Shown: positions 16,845-25,621 of the stretch, piece by piece
Layout: each line of letters opens with the position of its first letter
How positions within the stretch are numbered: position 1 is the first letter of the stretch
Assembly (NCBI GenBank): GCA_003644505.1
Contig: QNCM01000011.1
Coordinates: 1 to 42,146 of the forward strand
DNA: 42,146 nt
DNA from: Candidatus Makaraimicrobium thalassicum
GTDB lineage: Bacteria; Omnitrophota; Gorgyraeia; Tantalellales; Tantalellaceae
Reading direction: 5' to 3'
Notes under the pieces: generated by a model
What the model was told of the DNA's origin: nothing
What the model saw: only the letters and a program-made list of their open reading frames with translations
Databases searched by the model: none
Made by a program: the position numbers and the translations under genes

Positions 16845-16873
16845 TCGACAAGCACGGGTATCTGTGCTAAAAT
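16845..16873 (+). promoter_or_regulatory. Promoter for msbA
   Basis: TCGACA (16845-16850) and TAAAAT (16868-16873) are spaced by 17 bp, each one mismatch from consensus, about 47 bases before the msbA ATG. The spacer itself contains AGCAC and GTGCT as an inverted repeat, a possible operator. Confidence 0.6.
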
Positions 16874-16919
16874 TTACCGGCTATAGAGGGATAACCGGAC
16901 AGCCGCGAGTTCCGAAAAA

Positions 16920-18734
16920 ATGAAAAATTACGCCAGATTCATAAAACTTATACTGCCCCATGGTGGTATTTTTGCCATGGCAGTGCTGTGCATGATCCTA
17001 TCGACGCTTTTCAGCGCATCCCCCCTGGGGTTGATCATCCCGCTGGTTGACAAGGTCATAACGGGTAAACAGGTGGTGATCCCCGCGGGGGTAAATTCGC
17101 CTCTGATACTGACGGAGGTTGTGCGGAGGATCAATGAGCTTCCGCCGTTGAGGCTTCTTAATGTCCTGACCATTATGGTGGTCCTGCTCTTCCTGCTCAA
17201 GGGGCTTTTTGAGTTTTTGCAGACGTATTTGATGAGCAACGTAAGCCAGAAAGTTATCCGGGACGTAAAGAATATGATCTACAGAAAACTGCAGGATTTT
17301 TCCATGGATTTTTACGACCGCAATCCTACAGGGAAACTCATGTCGCGCATTACTTACGATGCCGCTGTGATCCGGGATGCCATAGGCAGCGGCCTGGCGG
17401 ATACGTTTTATCAGCCGATACAGCTGATATTTTACGCGGGCCTGCTTGTCATGGTCAAGGTATATTTCGGGATCCCGTGGAACCTTATAGTGGTCAGCCT
17501 CATTCTGTTCCCGCTTGTCCTTTATCCCGTTGTAAAGATAGGCAAAAAGCTGCGGAAGATCAGCCGGAGTTCCCAGGAGAAGATCGGCGACATCAACAAT
17601 ATGCTTCTTGAGACCATATCAGGCGCCAAGCTGGTCAAGTCGTTCGGCATGGAAGATTACGAGTGGGAACGTTTCAGGGGACACAACCAGGCGTTTTATA
17701 AGCTGAACATGAAATCCGTCAAAAGGATGAAGATCGTAAGCCCGCTGACCGAATGTATGGGCGTGGTTTGTGTCGCGGCGATACTGTGGATGGCCGGCAA
17801 GAGCATAATCAGCGGAGAACTGTCCGCCGGGGTCTTTACCGCTTTTCTCGCGGCTATTTTCTCCATGATGAAGCCGGTCAAGAAGCTGAGCAATGTATAC
17901 GGGATCAACCAGCAGGCCCTTGCCGCCACGGAACGTATATTCCGCCTGATGGATGAACCTGTCAGTATCGAGGAAAAAGAAGATGCTGCCGGGTTGAGCT
18001 CTTTTGAAAAGGGGATAACCTTTGAAGGGGTTTCCTTCAGGTACGATAAGGAAAAGGTTCTCAGCGACATCGATCTCACGATCAATAAAGGCGAGATAGT
18101 GGCGCTTGTCGGCCCCAGCGGAGGAGGAAAAAGCACCCTGGTCAATCTTATCCCGAGGTTTTACGATCCGGTTCAGGGGTCTGTCCATATCGACGGGATA
18201 GATCTGCGGGATATTTCGCTCAGGTCTCTCAGGGGGAAGATAGGGCTTGTGACCCAGGAGACGCTCCTTTTTAATGATTCGGTAAGGGTGAATATCAGTT
18301 ATGGACACAGGGACATCGATGAGGATCAGCTTGTGCGCGTGGCTAAAGCGGCTAACGCGCACCGTTTTATCAAGGATTTCCCGGAAGGGTATGATACCGT
18401 GATCGGAGAAAGAGGCCTTAGGATCTCGGGGGGGCAGAGACAGCGGATAGCTATCGCCCGGGCTGTTTACAAGAATCCCCCCATCCTTATCCTTGATGAA
18501 GCGACATCGCAGCTGGATACCGAGAGTGAAAAACTGGTCCAGGAGGCGATCAACAATCTGATAAAAGGACGGACGGTCATTATCATCGCTCACAGATTAA
18601 GCACGATCAAGCATGCTGATAAGATCGTGGTCATAGATAAAGGCAGGATCGTTGACAGCGGGTCCCATGAGGAACTGCTTGGACGAAGTCCTCTATACGA
18701 AAAGCTTTACCAGATGCAGTTTTCGGATAAATAG
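16920..18734 (+). CDS. msbA: Lipid A / lipopolysaccharide flippase, ABC exporter
   Basis: This is an ABC half-transporter with fused membrane and ATPase domains. Six hydrophobic segments occupy about residues 15-310, and the nucleotide-binding domain runs from about 370 to the end. Walker A GPSGGGKST is near 398-406, the signature ISGGQRQRIAIARA near 503, Walker B LILDEATSQLD near 522, and the switch His lies in IIIAHRLST. The family flips lipid A-core across the inner membrane as a dimer. Adjacency to the lipid A genes favours MsbA over a drug exporter of the same architecture. Length 604 is usual. Confidence 0.9.
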   Translation: MKNYARFIKLILPHGGIFAMAVLCMILSTLFSASPLGLIIPLVDKVITGKQVVIPAGVNSPLILTEVVRRINELPPLRLLNVLTIMVVLLFLLKGLFEFLQTYLMSNVSQKVIRDVKNMIYRKLQDFSMDFYDRNPTGKLMSRITYDAAVIRDAIGSGLADTFYQPIQLIFYAGLLVMVKVYFGIPWNLIVVSLILFPLVLYPVVKIGKKLRKISRSSQEKIGDINNMLLETISGAKLVKSFGMEDYEWERFRGHNQAFYKLNMKSVKRMKIVSPLTECMGVVCVAAILWMAGKSIISGELSAGVFTAFLAAIFSMMKPVKKLSNVYGINQQALAATERIFRLMDEPVSIEEKEDAAGLSSFEKGITFEGVSFRYDKEKVLSDIDLTINKGEIVALVGPSGGGKSTLVNLIPRFYDPVQGSVHIDGIDLRDISLRSLRGKIGLVTQETLLFNDSVRVNISYGHRDIDEDQLVRVAKAANAHRFIKDFPEGYDTVIGERGLRISGGQRQRIAIARAVYKNPPILILDEATSQLDTESEKLVQEAINNLIKGRTVIIIAHRLSTIKHADKIVVIDKGRIVDSGSHEELLGRSPLYEKLYQMQFSDK

Positions 18735-18775
18735 GGTAACCCCGTTCCAGTCTTGGCCAAATTGGGACAAAACAC

Positions 18776-18803
18776 TTGAAAATATATATATTTTCTATAT
18801 AAT
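18776..18803 (+). promoter_or_regulatory. Promoter for rpsB-tsf-pyrH-frr operon
   Basis: TTGAAA (18776-18781) and a perfect TATAAT (18798-18803) are separated by a 16-bp, nearly all A/T spacer. It lies about 136 bases upstream of rpsB, leaving a leader of roughly 130 bases with structure at 18859-18895. Confidence 0.72.
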
Positions 18804-18858
18804 AATCGTTCAGTGTATGTGTTGTTTTTTTTAACGTTAACGCGGGTAAACCTGTCAG

Positions 18859-18895
18859 CGCGCGATGATCCCGGCAGGGGTTTTATAATCGCGCG
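18859..18895 (+). promoter_or_regulatory. rpsB leader stem-loop
   Basis: CGCGCGAT (18859-18866) and ATCGCGCG (18888-18895) are perfect inverted repeats with a 21-base loop containing CCCGGCAGGGG. It sits in the transcribed leader of rpsB, 44 bases before the start codon. In other bacteria S2 represses its own operon through a leader structure, so an autoregulatory site is plausible but unproven. No T-run follows. Confidence 0.5.
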
Positions 18896-18939
18896 AATAT
18901 AGCGTGGGTGGACCGGCACGGAGAGGAGAAGAGCAGGAT

Positions 18940-19863
18940 ATGGCGGTAGGATCGAAAGTCATAATGGAATTATTGGAAAACGGTGTGCATTTCGGGCATC
19001 AGACCAACAAATGGAACCCGAAAATGGAGAAATACATTTTCGGTAAAAAAAGCGGTATTTATATCATCGACTTGAAAAAGACCGAGGAGGCGCTGGCTGA
19101 AGCGGCGGAATTCCTCAGCGGTCTGGCTGCTTCCGGAAAGACAGTGCTGTTTGCCGGGACGAAGAAACAGGCCAAAGAGATTATCAGGGAGGAAGCCGGG
19201 CGATGCGGGATGTTTTATGTGGATGAGCGGTGGCTCGGCGGGTGTCTTACCAACTTCACCACTATCAGAAGAAGCGTGGAGCGGCTTAACCATCTGCAGG
19301 AGATGAAAGAAGGCGAGGTTTACGAGTCTCTCCCCAAGAAAGAAAAAGCCCATATTGACAGGGAAGAGCAGAAACTGCTTAAGAATCTTGGAGGGATACG
19401 GGAGATGAAGGGACTTCCCGATTGTCTTATGGCCGTTGATGCCGAAGCCGAGAGCATAGCGATCAGGGAGGCGCACAAGATAGGGATACCTGTTATCGCT
19501 CTCGTGGATACCAACTGCGACCCGGACCTGATCGATTATCCGATCCCCGGCAACGATGACGCCATCAGGGCCATCAGGTATATTGTTTCCACGCTGGCAG
19601 ACGCTGTGAAAGAAGGGAGCGGCGGGGTTAAGAAAGAAAAACCGCGCCCTAAAAAGGAAGAAGAGGCCCCCGAGGAAAAAGGGGAAGAGAAAAAAGAGGC
19701 CGCTGTCGAAGAACCGAAAGCTGCCGAAGAACCGAAAGAGGAAGAGATAGCCGAAGAGAAACCGGAGAGCGCGGCAGTCGAGAGTCCGGCGGACGACATT
19801 GAAGAGGAAGAGGAAGAGGTCATCGAAGGCGACATAAAGCTTGACGATACAGGAAAAAAATAA
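18940..19863 (+). CDS. rpsB: 30S ribosomal protein S2 with long acidic tail
   Basis: Residues 1-225 are a complete S2: [94 protein letters not shown]. About 80 residues after that are low-complexity, dominated by Glu and Lys, and end [12 protein letters not shown]. The tail is absent from E. coli S2 (241 residues). I chose ATG 18940, preceded by GAGAGGAGAAGAG, over an upstream in-frame ATG at 18904 that has no ribosome site and precedes the conserved start. It leads rpsB-tsf-pyrH-frr. Confidence 0.95.
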   Translation: MAVGSKVIMELLENGVHFGHQTNKWNPKMEKYIFGKKSGIYIIDLKKTEEALAEAAEFLSGLAASGKTVLFAGTKKQAKEIIREEAGRCGMFYVDERWLGGCLTNFTTIRRSVERLNHLQEMKEGEVYESLPKKEKAHIDREEQKLLKNLGGIREMKGLPDCLMAVDAEAESIAIREAHKIGIPVIALVDTNCDPDLIDYPIPGNDDAIRAIRYIVSTLADAVKEGSGGVKKEKPRPKKEEEAPEEKGEEKKEAAVEEPKAAEEPKEEEIAEEKPESAAVESPADDIEEEEEEVIEGDIKLDDTGKK

Positions 19864-19903
19864 GGATCCGGGACGGTAGAACGATCAATAGGGGAGAAGG
19901 AAA

Positions 19904-21221
<1,318 letters not shown>

Positions 21222-21233
21222 AGAGAGGTCTTT

Positions 21234-21800
21234 ATGATTCAGACGGAAGTCGACAGGATTGTCAAAGAAACCGAAGACAGAATGCAAACGGCGCTTGAAT
21301 CCGTCCGGAAGCAGTTTTCAACGATAAGGACCGGGAGAGCGCATCCTGCTCTTGTGGAAAGCGTCAAGGTGGATTATTACGGCACAAAAACCCCGCTTAA
21401 ACAGCTGGCCAGCGTATCCGCTCCGGAACCGCGCCTCATAGTGATACAGCCGTGGGATAAGGGGTCCATGGCGGAGGTCGAGAAGGCGATCCTTGCCTCC
21501 GACGTTGGGATAACTCCCACGAACGATGGTAAGGTCATCCGGCTGTCCATGCCGCAGTTGACGCAGGAGAGACGCGATGAGCTGGTCAAGGTCCTCCACA
21601 GGATCGCGGAAGAAGGGAAGATATCGCTCCGCAACGCCCGTCACAACGCGAATGAGGAAGCCGTCAAACTCGAGAAAGAGAACAAGATGACGGAAGATGA
21701 CAAGTTCCTGACGAAAGAGAGAACGCAGAAACTGATAGACCAGTATATCAAGAAAGTAGACACTCTTCTGGCCGATAAAGAAGAAGAGATAAAGAGTTAA
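21234..21800 (+). CDS. frr: Ribosome recycling factor
   Basis: RRF splits post-termination ribosomes together with EF-G. The three-helix-bundle motifs are visible: FSTIRTGRAHPALVESVKVDYYG near residue 30, LIVIQPWDKGSMAEVEKAI near 70, and RRDELVKVLHRIAEEGKISLRNARHNANE near 120. Length 188 is normal. ATG 21234 is preceded by AAAGAGAGGTC. tRNA-Lys starts one base after its stop codon. Confidence 0.97.
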   Translation: MIQTEVDRIVKETEDRMQTALESVRKQFSTIRTGRAHPALVESVKVDYYGTKTPLKQLASVSAPEPRLIVIQPWDKGSMAEVEKAILASDVGITPTNDGKVIRLSMPQLTQERRDELVKVLHRIAEEGKISLRNARHNANEEAVKLEKENKMTEDDKFLTKERTQKLIDQYIKKVDTLLADKEEEIKS

Positions 21801-21801
21801 A

Positions 21802-21877
21802 GGGCCGCTAGCTCATCCGGTAGAGCACCGCCCTTTTAAGGCGGGTGTGCTTGGTTCGAGTCCAAGGCGGCTCACCA
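21802..21877 (+). tRNA. tRNA-Lys (anticodon UUU), CCA encoded
   Basis: Acceptor arms GGGCCGC and GCGGCTC pair fully with one G-T. The anticodon stem CCGCC/GGCGG encloses CTTTTAA, giving TTT. The T-arm is CTTGG-TTCGAGT-CCAAG. Discriminator A at 21874 is followed by genomic CCA. It marks the left border of the accessory island, and 19 bases of its 3' half recur inverted at 27313-27331. Confidence 0.96.
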
Positions 21878-21953
21878 GTTTTGATAGTTGGTCGAACCAA
21901 GACCGACCATGGAATAAGGTTACTCGTTCCCCTTAAGCGAACGAGAAAAAAAG

Positions 21954-21991
21954 CCTATCTACTCTCATTAGGGAGTGGGTAGGTTTTTTTT
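21954..21991 (+). terminator. Rho-independent terminator after tRNA-Lys
   Basis: CCTATCTACTC (21954-21964) pairs with GAGTGGGTAGG (21973-21983) with a G-T pair, followed by eight T residues. It should end the rpsB-tsf-pyrH-frr-tRNA-Lys transcript and insulate the island downstream. Confidence 0.88.
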
Positions 21992-22015
21992 CTTCAGGGC
22001 AAAACACTGAGGATT

Positions 22016-22033
22016 AGTGCAGACGTCTGCACT
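22016..22033. promoter_or_regulatory. Perfect 18-bp palindrome before the island
   Basis: AGTGCAGAC and its exact complement GTCTGCACT abut with no spacer and are followed by TTTTTATATC. It could be a dimeric regulator's operator or a weak terminator hairpin. It lies about 95 bases upstream of the first island gene. Confidence 0.55.
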
Positions 22034-22127
22034 TTTTATATCATTAAACAGGTACAGTTTTTTATGGGCTATTTTTGGGAAAGGAGCTTTAAACCGGAAA
22101 GATCTTCTCCTAAGATTTAGAACGATA

Positions 22128-22745
22128 GTGAAAAAACGTCCAGACAGACAGGGCTTTGAGCCTTTGTCTATGGAAAAGACCAAGTGGGTGATGGGTCTTT
22201 CACAGCCAACGGTTATTCAGGTGATAAAGAAAGGGGATATTGTTGCGCTTGTTATGGGCGAGCAGAATGGCCTGCCATATCAAATAGACGCTGAGAGTGT
22301 CTGGAAACTGCTGAATAATCCTGCTGGGTGGATAATAGAAGCCTGGAATCGCTGGAATCGGCGGAAGAAATATAATAACACGACAAAAGTGTCGAATGAA
22401 GAATGGGCCAAGAGGGCTTACAGGATCTTTAACGAAGATGGGAAGCTACCATATCCCAATGCTAATCAGACAGCCAAGAATAGGTCGAAATGGTACAGTT
22501 CTTATGAAATGTTCGAGAAACTCGGCATATCACGCGGGAAATATCAGCAAATCAGACCTTTGGTATATATCCTTTTCGAGACGGAGAAAAGCCTTAAAAA
22601 TGAGCTGGTAATTCAGGCAGTACAGGGCCAGTTTGACAAAAAGATCGCTCACAGGGGTAATAAACAGCTCCCTGGGTCCCCGGAGGAGGTTCTGGAGGCT
22701 GGATATCAGGTTGCGGAGGGATATACTTTAAGTATCAAACGTTAG
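22128..22745 (+). CDS. Excisionase-like HTH protein, function unknown
   Basis: I do not recognise the full protein. Its N-terminal part (EPLSMEKTKWVMGLSQPTVIQVIKKGDIVALVMGE..., ending PYQIDAESVWKLL) fits the excisionase/MerR-like DNA-binding pattern: a helix-turn-helix followed by a short wing. The remaining roughly 130 residues are basic and rich in Trp, Tyr and Asn with no motif I know. The start is uncertain. GTG 22128 would include the whole HTH domain, ATG 22170 would clip it, and GTG 22017 lies within the palindrome at 22016-22033. No good ribosome site precedes any of these. It is the first gene after tRNA-Lys, where excisionase-type genes of integrated elements often sit, but no integrase follows. 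Confidence 0.6.
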   Translation: MKKRPDRQGFEPLSMEKTKWVMGLSQPTVIQVIKKGDIVALVMGEQNGLPYQIDAESVWKLLNNPAGWIIEAWNRWNRRKKYNNTTKVSNEEWAKRAYRIFNEDGKLPYPNANQTAKNRSKWYSSYEMFEKLGISRGKYQQIRPLVYILFETEKSLKNELVIQAVQGQFDKKIAHRGNKQLPGSPEEVLEAGYQVAEGYTLSIKR

Positions 22746-22781
22746 GTCTGAAATCCATTGGATTGGGGTGTCTCCCGGTCG

Positions 22782-22813
22782 GCAGAAGCCTCTCCAAAAG
22801 AGAGGCTTTCTGC
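22782..22813 (+). terminator. Strong hairpin after the HTH gene
   Basis: AAGCCTCTC (22786-22794) and GAGAGGCTT (22800-22808) enclose the loop CAAAA, and the stem extends through GCAG/CTGC with a single-base bulge. The T-run is weak, so it is terminator-like rather than certain. Confidence 0.6.
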
Positions 22814-22887
22814 TATTATAAGGGTTTTTCGGTTATTATGAGATGCAACTACGTGTTAAATTAATAGGGAAAAAGTTACCCGCTTAG

Positions 22888-22918
22888 ATGTTGTAATATT
22901 TTTACAACATGATATACT
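22888..22918 (+). promoter_or_regulatory. Promoter with overlapping palindromic operator for XRE-ImmA pair
   Basis: ATGTTGTAA (22888-22896) and TTACAACAT (22902-22910) are perfect inverted repeats with a 5-base spacer. The left arm contains a -35 box TTGTAA (22891-22896), and TATACT (22913-22918) lies 16 bp further as -10. A dimeric XRE repressor bound here would block RNA polymerase, so autoregulation by the gene at 22962 is likely. Confidence 0.72.
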
Positions 22919-22961
22919 ATTATTGTGGAGAAAATCTAGGGCCCGGAAGGAGGGGAAAGAT

Positions 22962-23324
22962 ATGGGAAGTTTTGGGGAGTTTTTTAAAAAGAAAAGGGTT
23001 GCTTTAGAACTGACTCTTAGAGAGTTTTGCGAAAAGCATAGTCTGGATCCCGGGAATATCAGCAAGCTTGAAAGAGGCAGACTATCACCACCTAAAGAAA
23101 AAAAACTGGAAGAATACGCCCAATACTTAAACATCAAAAAAGGGTCAGATGACTGGTATGAATTTTTTGATCTCGCAACCGCAGAGGCTGGAAGGATTCC
23201 CACAGAGTTGATGGAAGATGAATTGGTCGAAAAGTTGCCGATCCTTTTCCGGACTGCTCGCGGAAAAAAACCTACCAAAAAAGAGCTTGAAGAGTTCATT
23301 GCTTTCTTGAAAAAGGCGCTTTAA
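22962..23324 (+). CDS. XRE-family transcriptional regulator (partner of ImmA/IrrE protease)
   Basis: This 120-residue protein has a five-helix XRE DNA-binding domain at about residues 5-65: FGEFFKKKRVALELTLREFCEKHSLDPGNISKLERGRLSPPKE. The Glu-rich C-terminal part presumably contacts the protease partner. ATG 22962 is preceded by GGAAGGAGGGG, a very strong ribosome site; an in-frame ATG at 22923 lacks one. The next gene starts immediately after its stop codon. Such pairs control integrated elements (ImmR/ImmA of ICEBs1) or act as toxin-antitoxin-like modules. The palindrome upstream is its probable operator. Confidence 0.85.
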   Translation: MGSFGEFFKKKRVALELTLREFCEKHSLDPGNISKLERGRLSPPKEKKLEEYAQYLNIKKGSDDWYEFFDLATAEAGRIPTELMEDELVEKLPILFRTARGKKPTKKELEEFIAFLKKAL

Positions 23325-23948
23325 ATGACAAGTCCCAAAAGATTTCCATTCACTGCTGCTCATTTAAGCCGGAATGATATCCGTAAAGAAGCATACACAT
23401 TTCTTGATAAGTACCACCCAGAAAATACGATTCCAGTACCAATAGAAAAAATCATTGATTTAAAACTCGGCATAAATATAGTGTCTATTCCGGGGTTGCG
23501 GGAGATTTATAATATTGACGCGTATTTCGGTAAGGACCTGCAGGATATTTACGTTGATGAATACATCTATCGGCACAGGTCAAATAGGTATAGATTTTCT
23601 TTAGCGCACGAGATGGGCCATTATTTATTGCATTACAAGGTCTATCAAGACAACAATTTATTTAAAACGATAGAGGATTGGAAAAAGCTTGTCGAGATTA
23701 TTCCGGACGATCAATATCGTTGGCTTGAATTCCAGGCGTATGAGTTCGGCGGGCAAGTCCTGGTCCCGCTTCATCACCTTCAGGAACGGTATGTGGTGCA
23801 AGCCGAAGTCGTGAAGGAAGTTCAGGCGACAGATGACCCCATTGTTATCAAGGATTTTGCGATAGAGTTACTGGCTGAGGATTTTTCTGTATCCCCAGAG
23901 GCCATTCGCAGGAGGATCGATAACGAAAACCTTCCATTCCCGATATGA
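23325..23948 (+). CDS. ImmA/IrrE-family metallopeptidase
   Basis: The zinc protease motif H95-E-M-G-H99 is clear (FSLAHEMGHYLLHY), and E135 in WLEFQAYEFGGQVLVP fits the third ligand position of the family (Glu before the A-x-x-F-A-type helix). The N-terminal region (VPIEKIIDLKLGINIVSIPGL) also matches. These proteases cleave a cognate XRE repressor after a stress signal, switching on neighbouring genes. Here the repressor would be the gene just upstream (no intergenic base). What would be derepressed is unclear, as the genes beyond 24035 face the other way. Confidence 0.88.
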   Translation: MTSPKRFPFTAAHLSRNDIRKEAYTFLDKYHPENTIPVPIEKIIDLKLGINIVSIPGLREIYNIDAYFGKDLQDIYVDEYIYRHRSNRYRFSLAHEMGHYLLHYKVYQDNNLFKTIEDWKKLVEIIPDDQYRWLEFQAYEFGGQVLVPLHHLQERYVVQAEVVKEVQATDDPIVIKDFAIELLAEDFSVSPEAIRRRIDNENLPFPI

Positions 23949-24034
23949 TTAGTTAATAATTTGCGCTGAAAGATAGACCTTGATAATAAAAAACCCCAGC
24001 CAACATATTTTCAATAATTGAACTTACGAATGTC

Positions 24035-24616
24035 CTAAGAAGACCCAGAAACGTTATTATTCCGAATGTGATACCATCCCAAAGCAAGGGGCCCCGCGAC
24101 TAAAAGAGCATAACCAATAAATCGTAATCCGACCAAAGAAAAGAGGGCGATTATTAGTGCTCCCAGGGCCACAAAGAGGGTCTGGCAGTGCTTGTATTCC
24201 GTGGATTTTTTTAAAACAAGGTTTGTAATATAGCCGATAGCCTGAGAAGAATGATCAAGAAGCCCTTTGACATATTGTTTGGCGTATATTCTTTTAGTAG
24301 CAGTCTGATCTCCCCCCTCACTAAAACATTTCAAAAAACGCATACTGGCGTCGAAAAAGAGATCATAATTCCCTAAAAGAGCGTGATGGGATTTATCTAA
24401 ATTATCCATAGTTTTCTTCGAACGGAGATAGATAAAGTGTATTCTGATAGGGTGGATTTGTGATCGTTCTTTTTCAATATCTCGGAGGAGATCAGCCCCG
24501 CTTCTGGATAGAATTTCTGTGTAGTTATCCCAGTCGGCAGGTCCTAAAAGGGTATAAGTTCCTTCACGTATATTTTTAATAATTCGCTTAAGATCTTTGA
24601 TATTTTCTTTAGTCAT
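24035..24616 (-). CDS. Hypothetical membrane protein
   Basis: I do not recognise this 193-residue protein. The first 145 residues are hydrophilic and mostly helical. The C-terminal part contains a hydrophobic hairpin (TLFVALGALIIALFSLVGLRFIGYALLVAGPLALGWY), giving one or two membrane helices and a short tail. ATG 24616 is preceded on its strand by AAAGGA at good spacing, supporting translation. It is the last of the minus-strand genes of the island. A soluble domain plus C-terminal membrane hairpin is common in effector proteins of defence modules, but nothing specific supports that here. Confidence 0.65.
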   Translation of the reverse strand: MTKENIKDLKRIIKNIREGTYTLLGPADWDNYTEILSRSGADLLRDIEKERSQIHPIRIHFIYLRSKKTMDNLDKSHHALLGNYDLFFDASMRFLKCFSEGGDQTATKRIYAKQYVKGLLDHSSQAIGYITNLVLKKSTEYKHCQTLFVALGALIIALFSLVGLRFIGYALLVAGPLALGWYHIRNNNVSGSS

Positions 24617-24771
24617 ATTTATCCTTTCACTTCAAACTGATACTCTGGGATCGCTTTGAAGTTCATGCCGCAGGCTCGGCATCTGCAGTCGTTAGTACTG
24701 AAAAGCAAAAGGGACACACTCAAGGTGCCCCTAAACGATAGAGTTATTTTGGGCTGGTGCTGCAGGGTTTA

Positions 24772-25296
24772 TTAATCTTTTTTAGAGAATTTTTCTTCTA
24801 TGTATCTGTCCCGGATCTCAATTGAATATGCGAATAAAATATCTGATATGCGCGAACCGTGTTCAAAAGCATAATTTTTAATTAACTCGGCCTTAGGAGT
24901 TTTTTCGAGGTTTTAATACAGCATTAGATGTTTTGCAGCGGCTTCAATATCAAACGGTGTTTTCGGGTTTTTCCTTTCTATAGTTGAGAAGAAATATTGT
25001 TTATTTTCGCTGAAAAATTCCTCGAAATGTGATTTGCTCAACATCTTCTTGCCTTCTTCTGTAAGACTCAGAGGACTTTTGGCAGAAACATACACTTGCT
25101 CATTTAGAATATCTTCCTCGAAAAGTTTTGAAGAGATCAAATCCAGGGCACGCCTGATTTTCGGAAATTCTTTGCAGACTTCCCGCACCGTTTTCCAATG
25201 ACATCCGGCCCAAAACACAAACGCAATCACGCCCACAGACAATATTCCATAGACCCAATTTGGAAACATTAATGTTATCGAAGTAATTTCATTCAT
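24772..25296 (-). pseudogene. Small membrane-anchored protein gene interrupted by an in-frame TAA
   Basis: From ATG 25296 the frame encodes 127 residues: a single N-terminal membrane helix (NWVYGILSVGVIAFVFWAG), then a soluble part including SPLSLTEEGKKMLSKSHFEEFF and NPKTPFDIEAAAKHL. It stops at TAA (24913-24915 region). Past that TAA the same frame stays open for 46 more codons. They read like protein (ELIKNYAFEHGSRISDIL then IEIRDRYIEEKFSKKD) before a second TAA at 24772-24774. The join is in frame, so a single base change explains it. I recall small proteins with this SPLxLTEEGKK plus EAAAKHLM plus IRD(R/L)YI layout, which supports an originally longer gene. It may be a pseudogene, a truncated but active form, or a sequencing error. 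Confidence 0.7.
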
Positions 25297-25621
25297 ATCA
25301 ACGTTTTTGGGTTGTTATTTTTGAAGGAAACAATTCAATTATACCGCAATTCTGGCCGTGTGCCAACTTTTGTGTTTTGGCACAATTTTCTTTTTACTTA
25401 CAGATTACTGCAAACGCCATCTTGTATCGGTACGTTTAACCTTTTACAGCCCCAGCAACTCCCACTTATTCAAATACTCCTGATCTAGATCTCGGGACTC
25501 ACACAATACTCTCACTTGTCAGTTTTTCTTACAGCTGTATCGCCGATTTTTTTACCCTTTTATCGTGGATTGTATGCAATAAGCTCCGGATGTATCGGAT
25601 ACTTTCGCATTTCGTATAGCT
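25297..25621. other. Intergenic region with a possible gene remnant
   Basis: This gap holds no complete gene. On the minus strand, 25444-25518 reads VRVLCESRDLDQEYLNKWELLGL before a stop. It looks like the last two dozen residues of a protein, with an in-frame stop directly upstream, so it may be a decayed fragment. The segment near 25330-25400 is AT-rich and probably holds the promoter of the interrupted gene (24772-25296), though I cannot fix its boxes. Confidence 0.35.

Noticed and set aside
24617-24771. Minus-strand frame with CRCRACG motif upstream of the hypothetical membrane gene
   Set aside because: About 50 codons stay open and contain a Cys cluster, but there is no start codon and the frame ends just before the next gene's ATG; probably chance or a decayed remnant.
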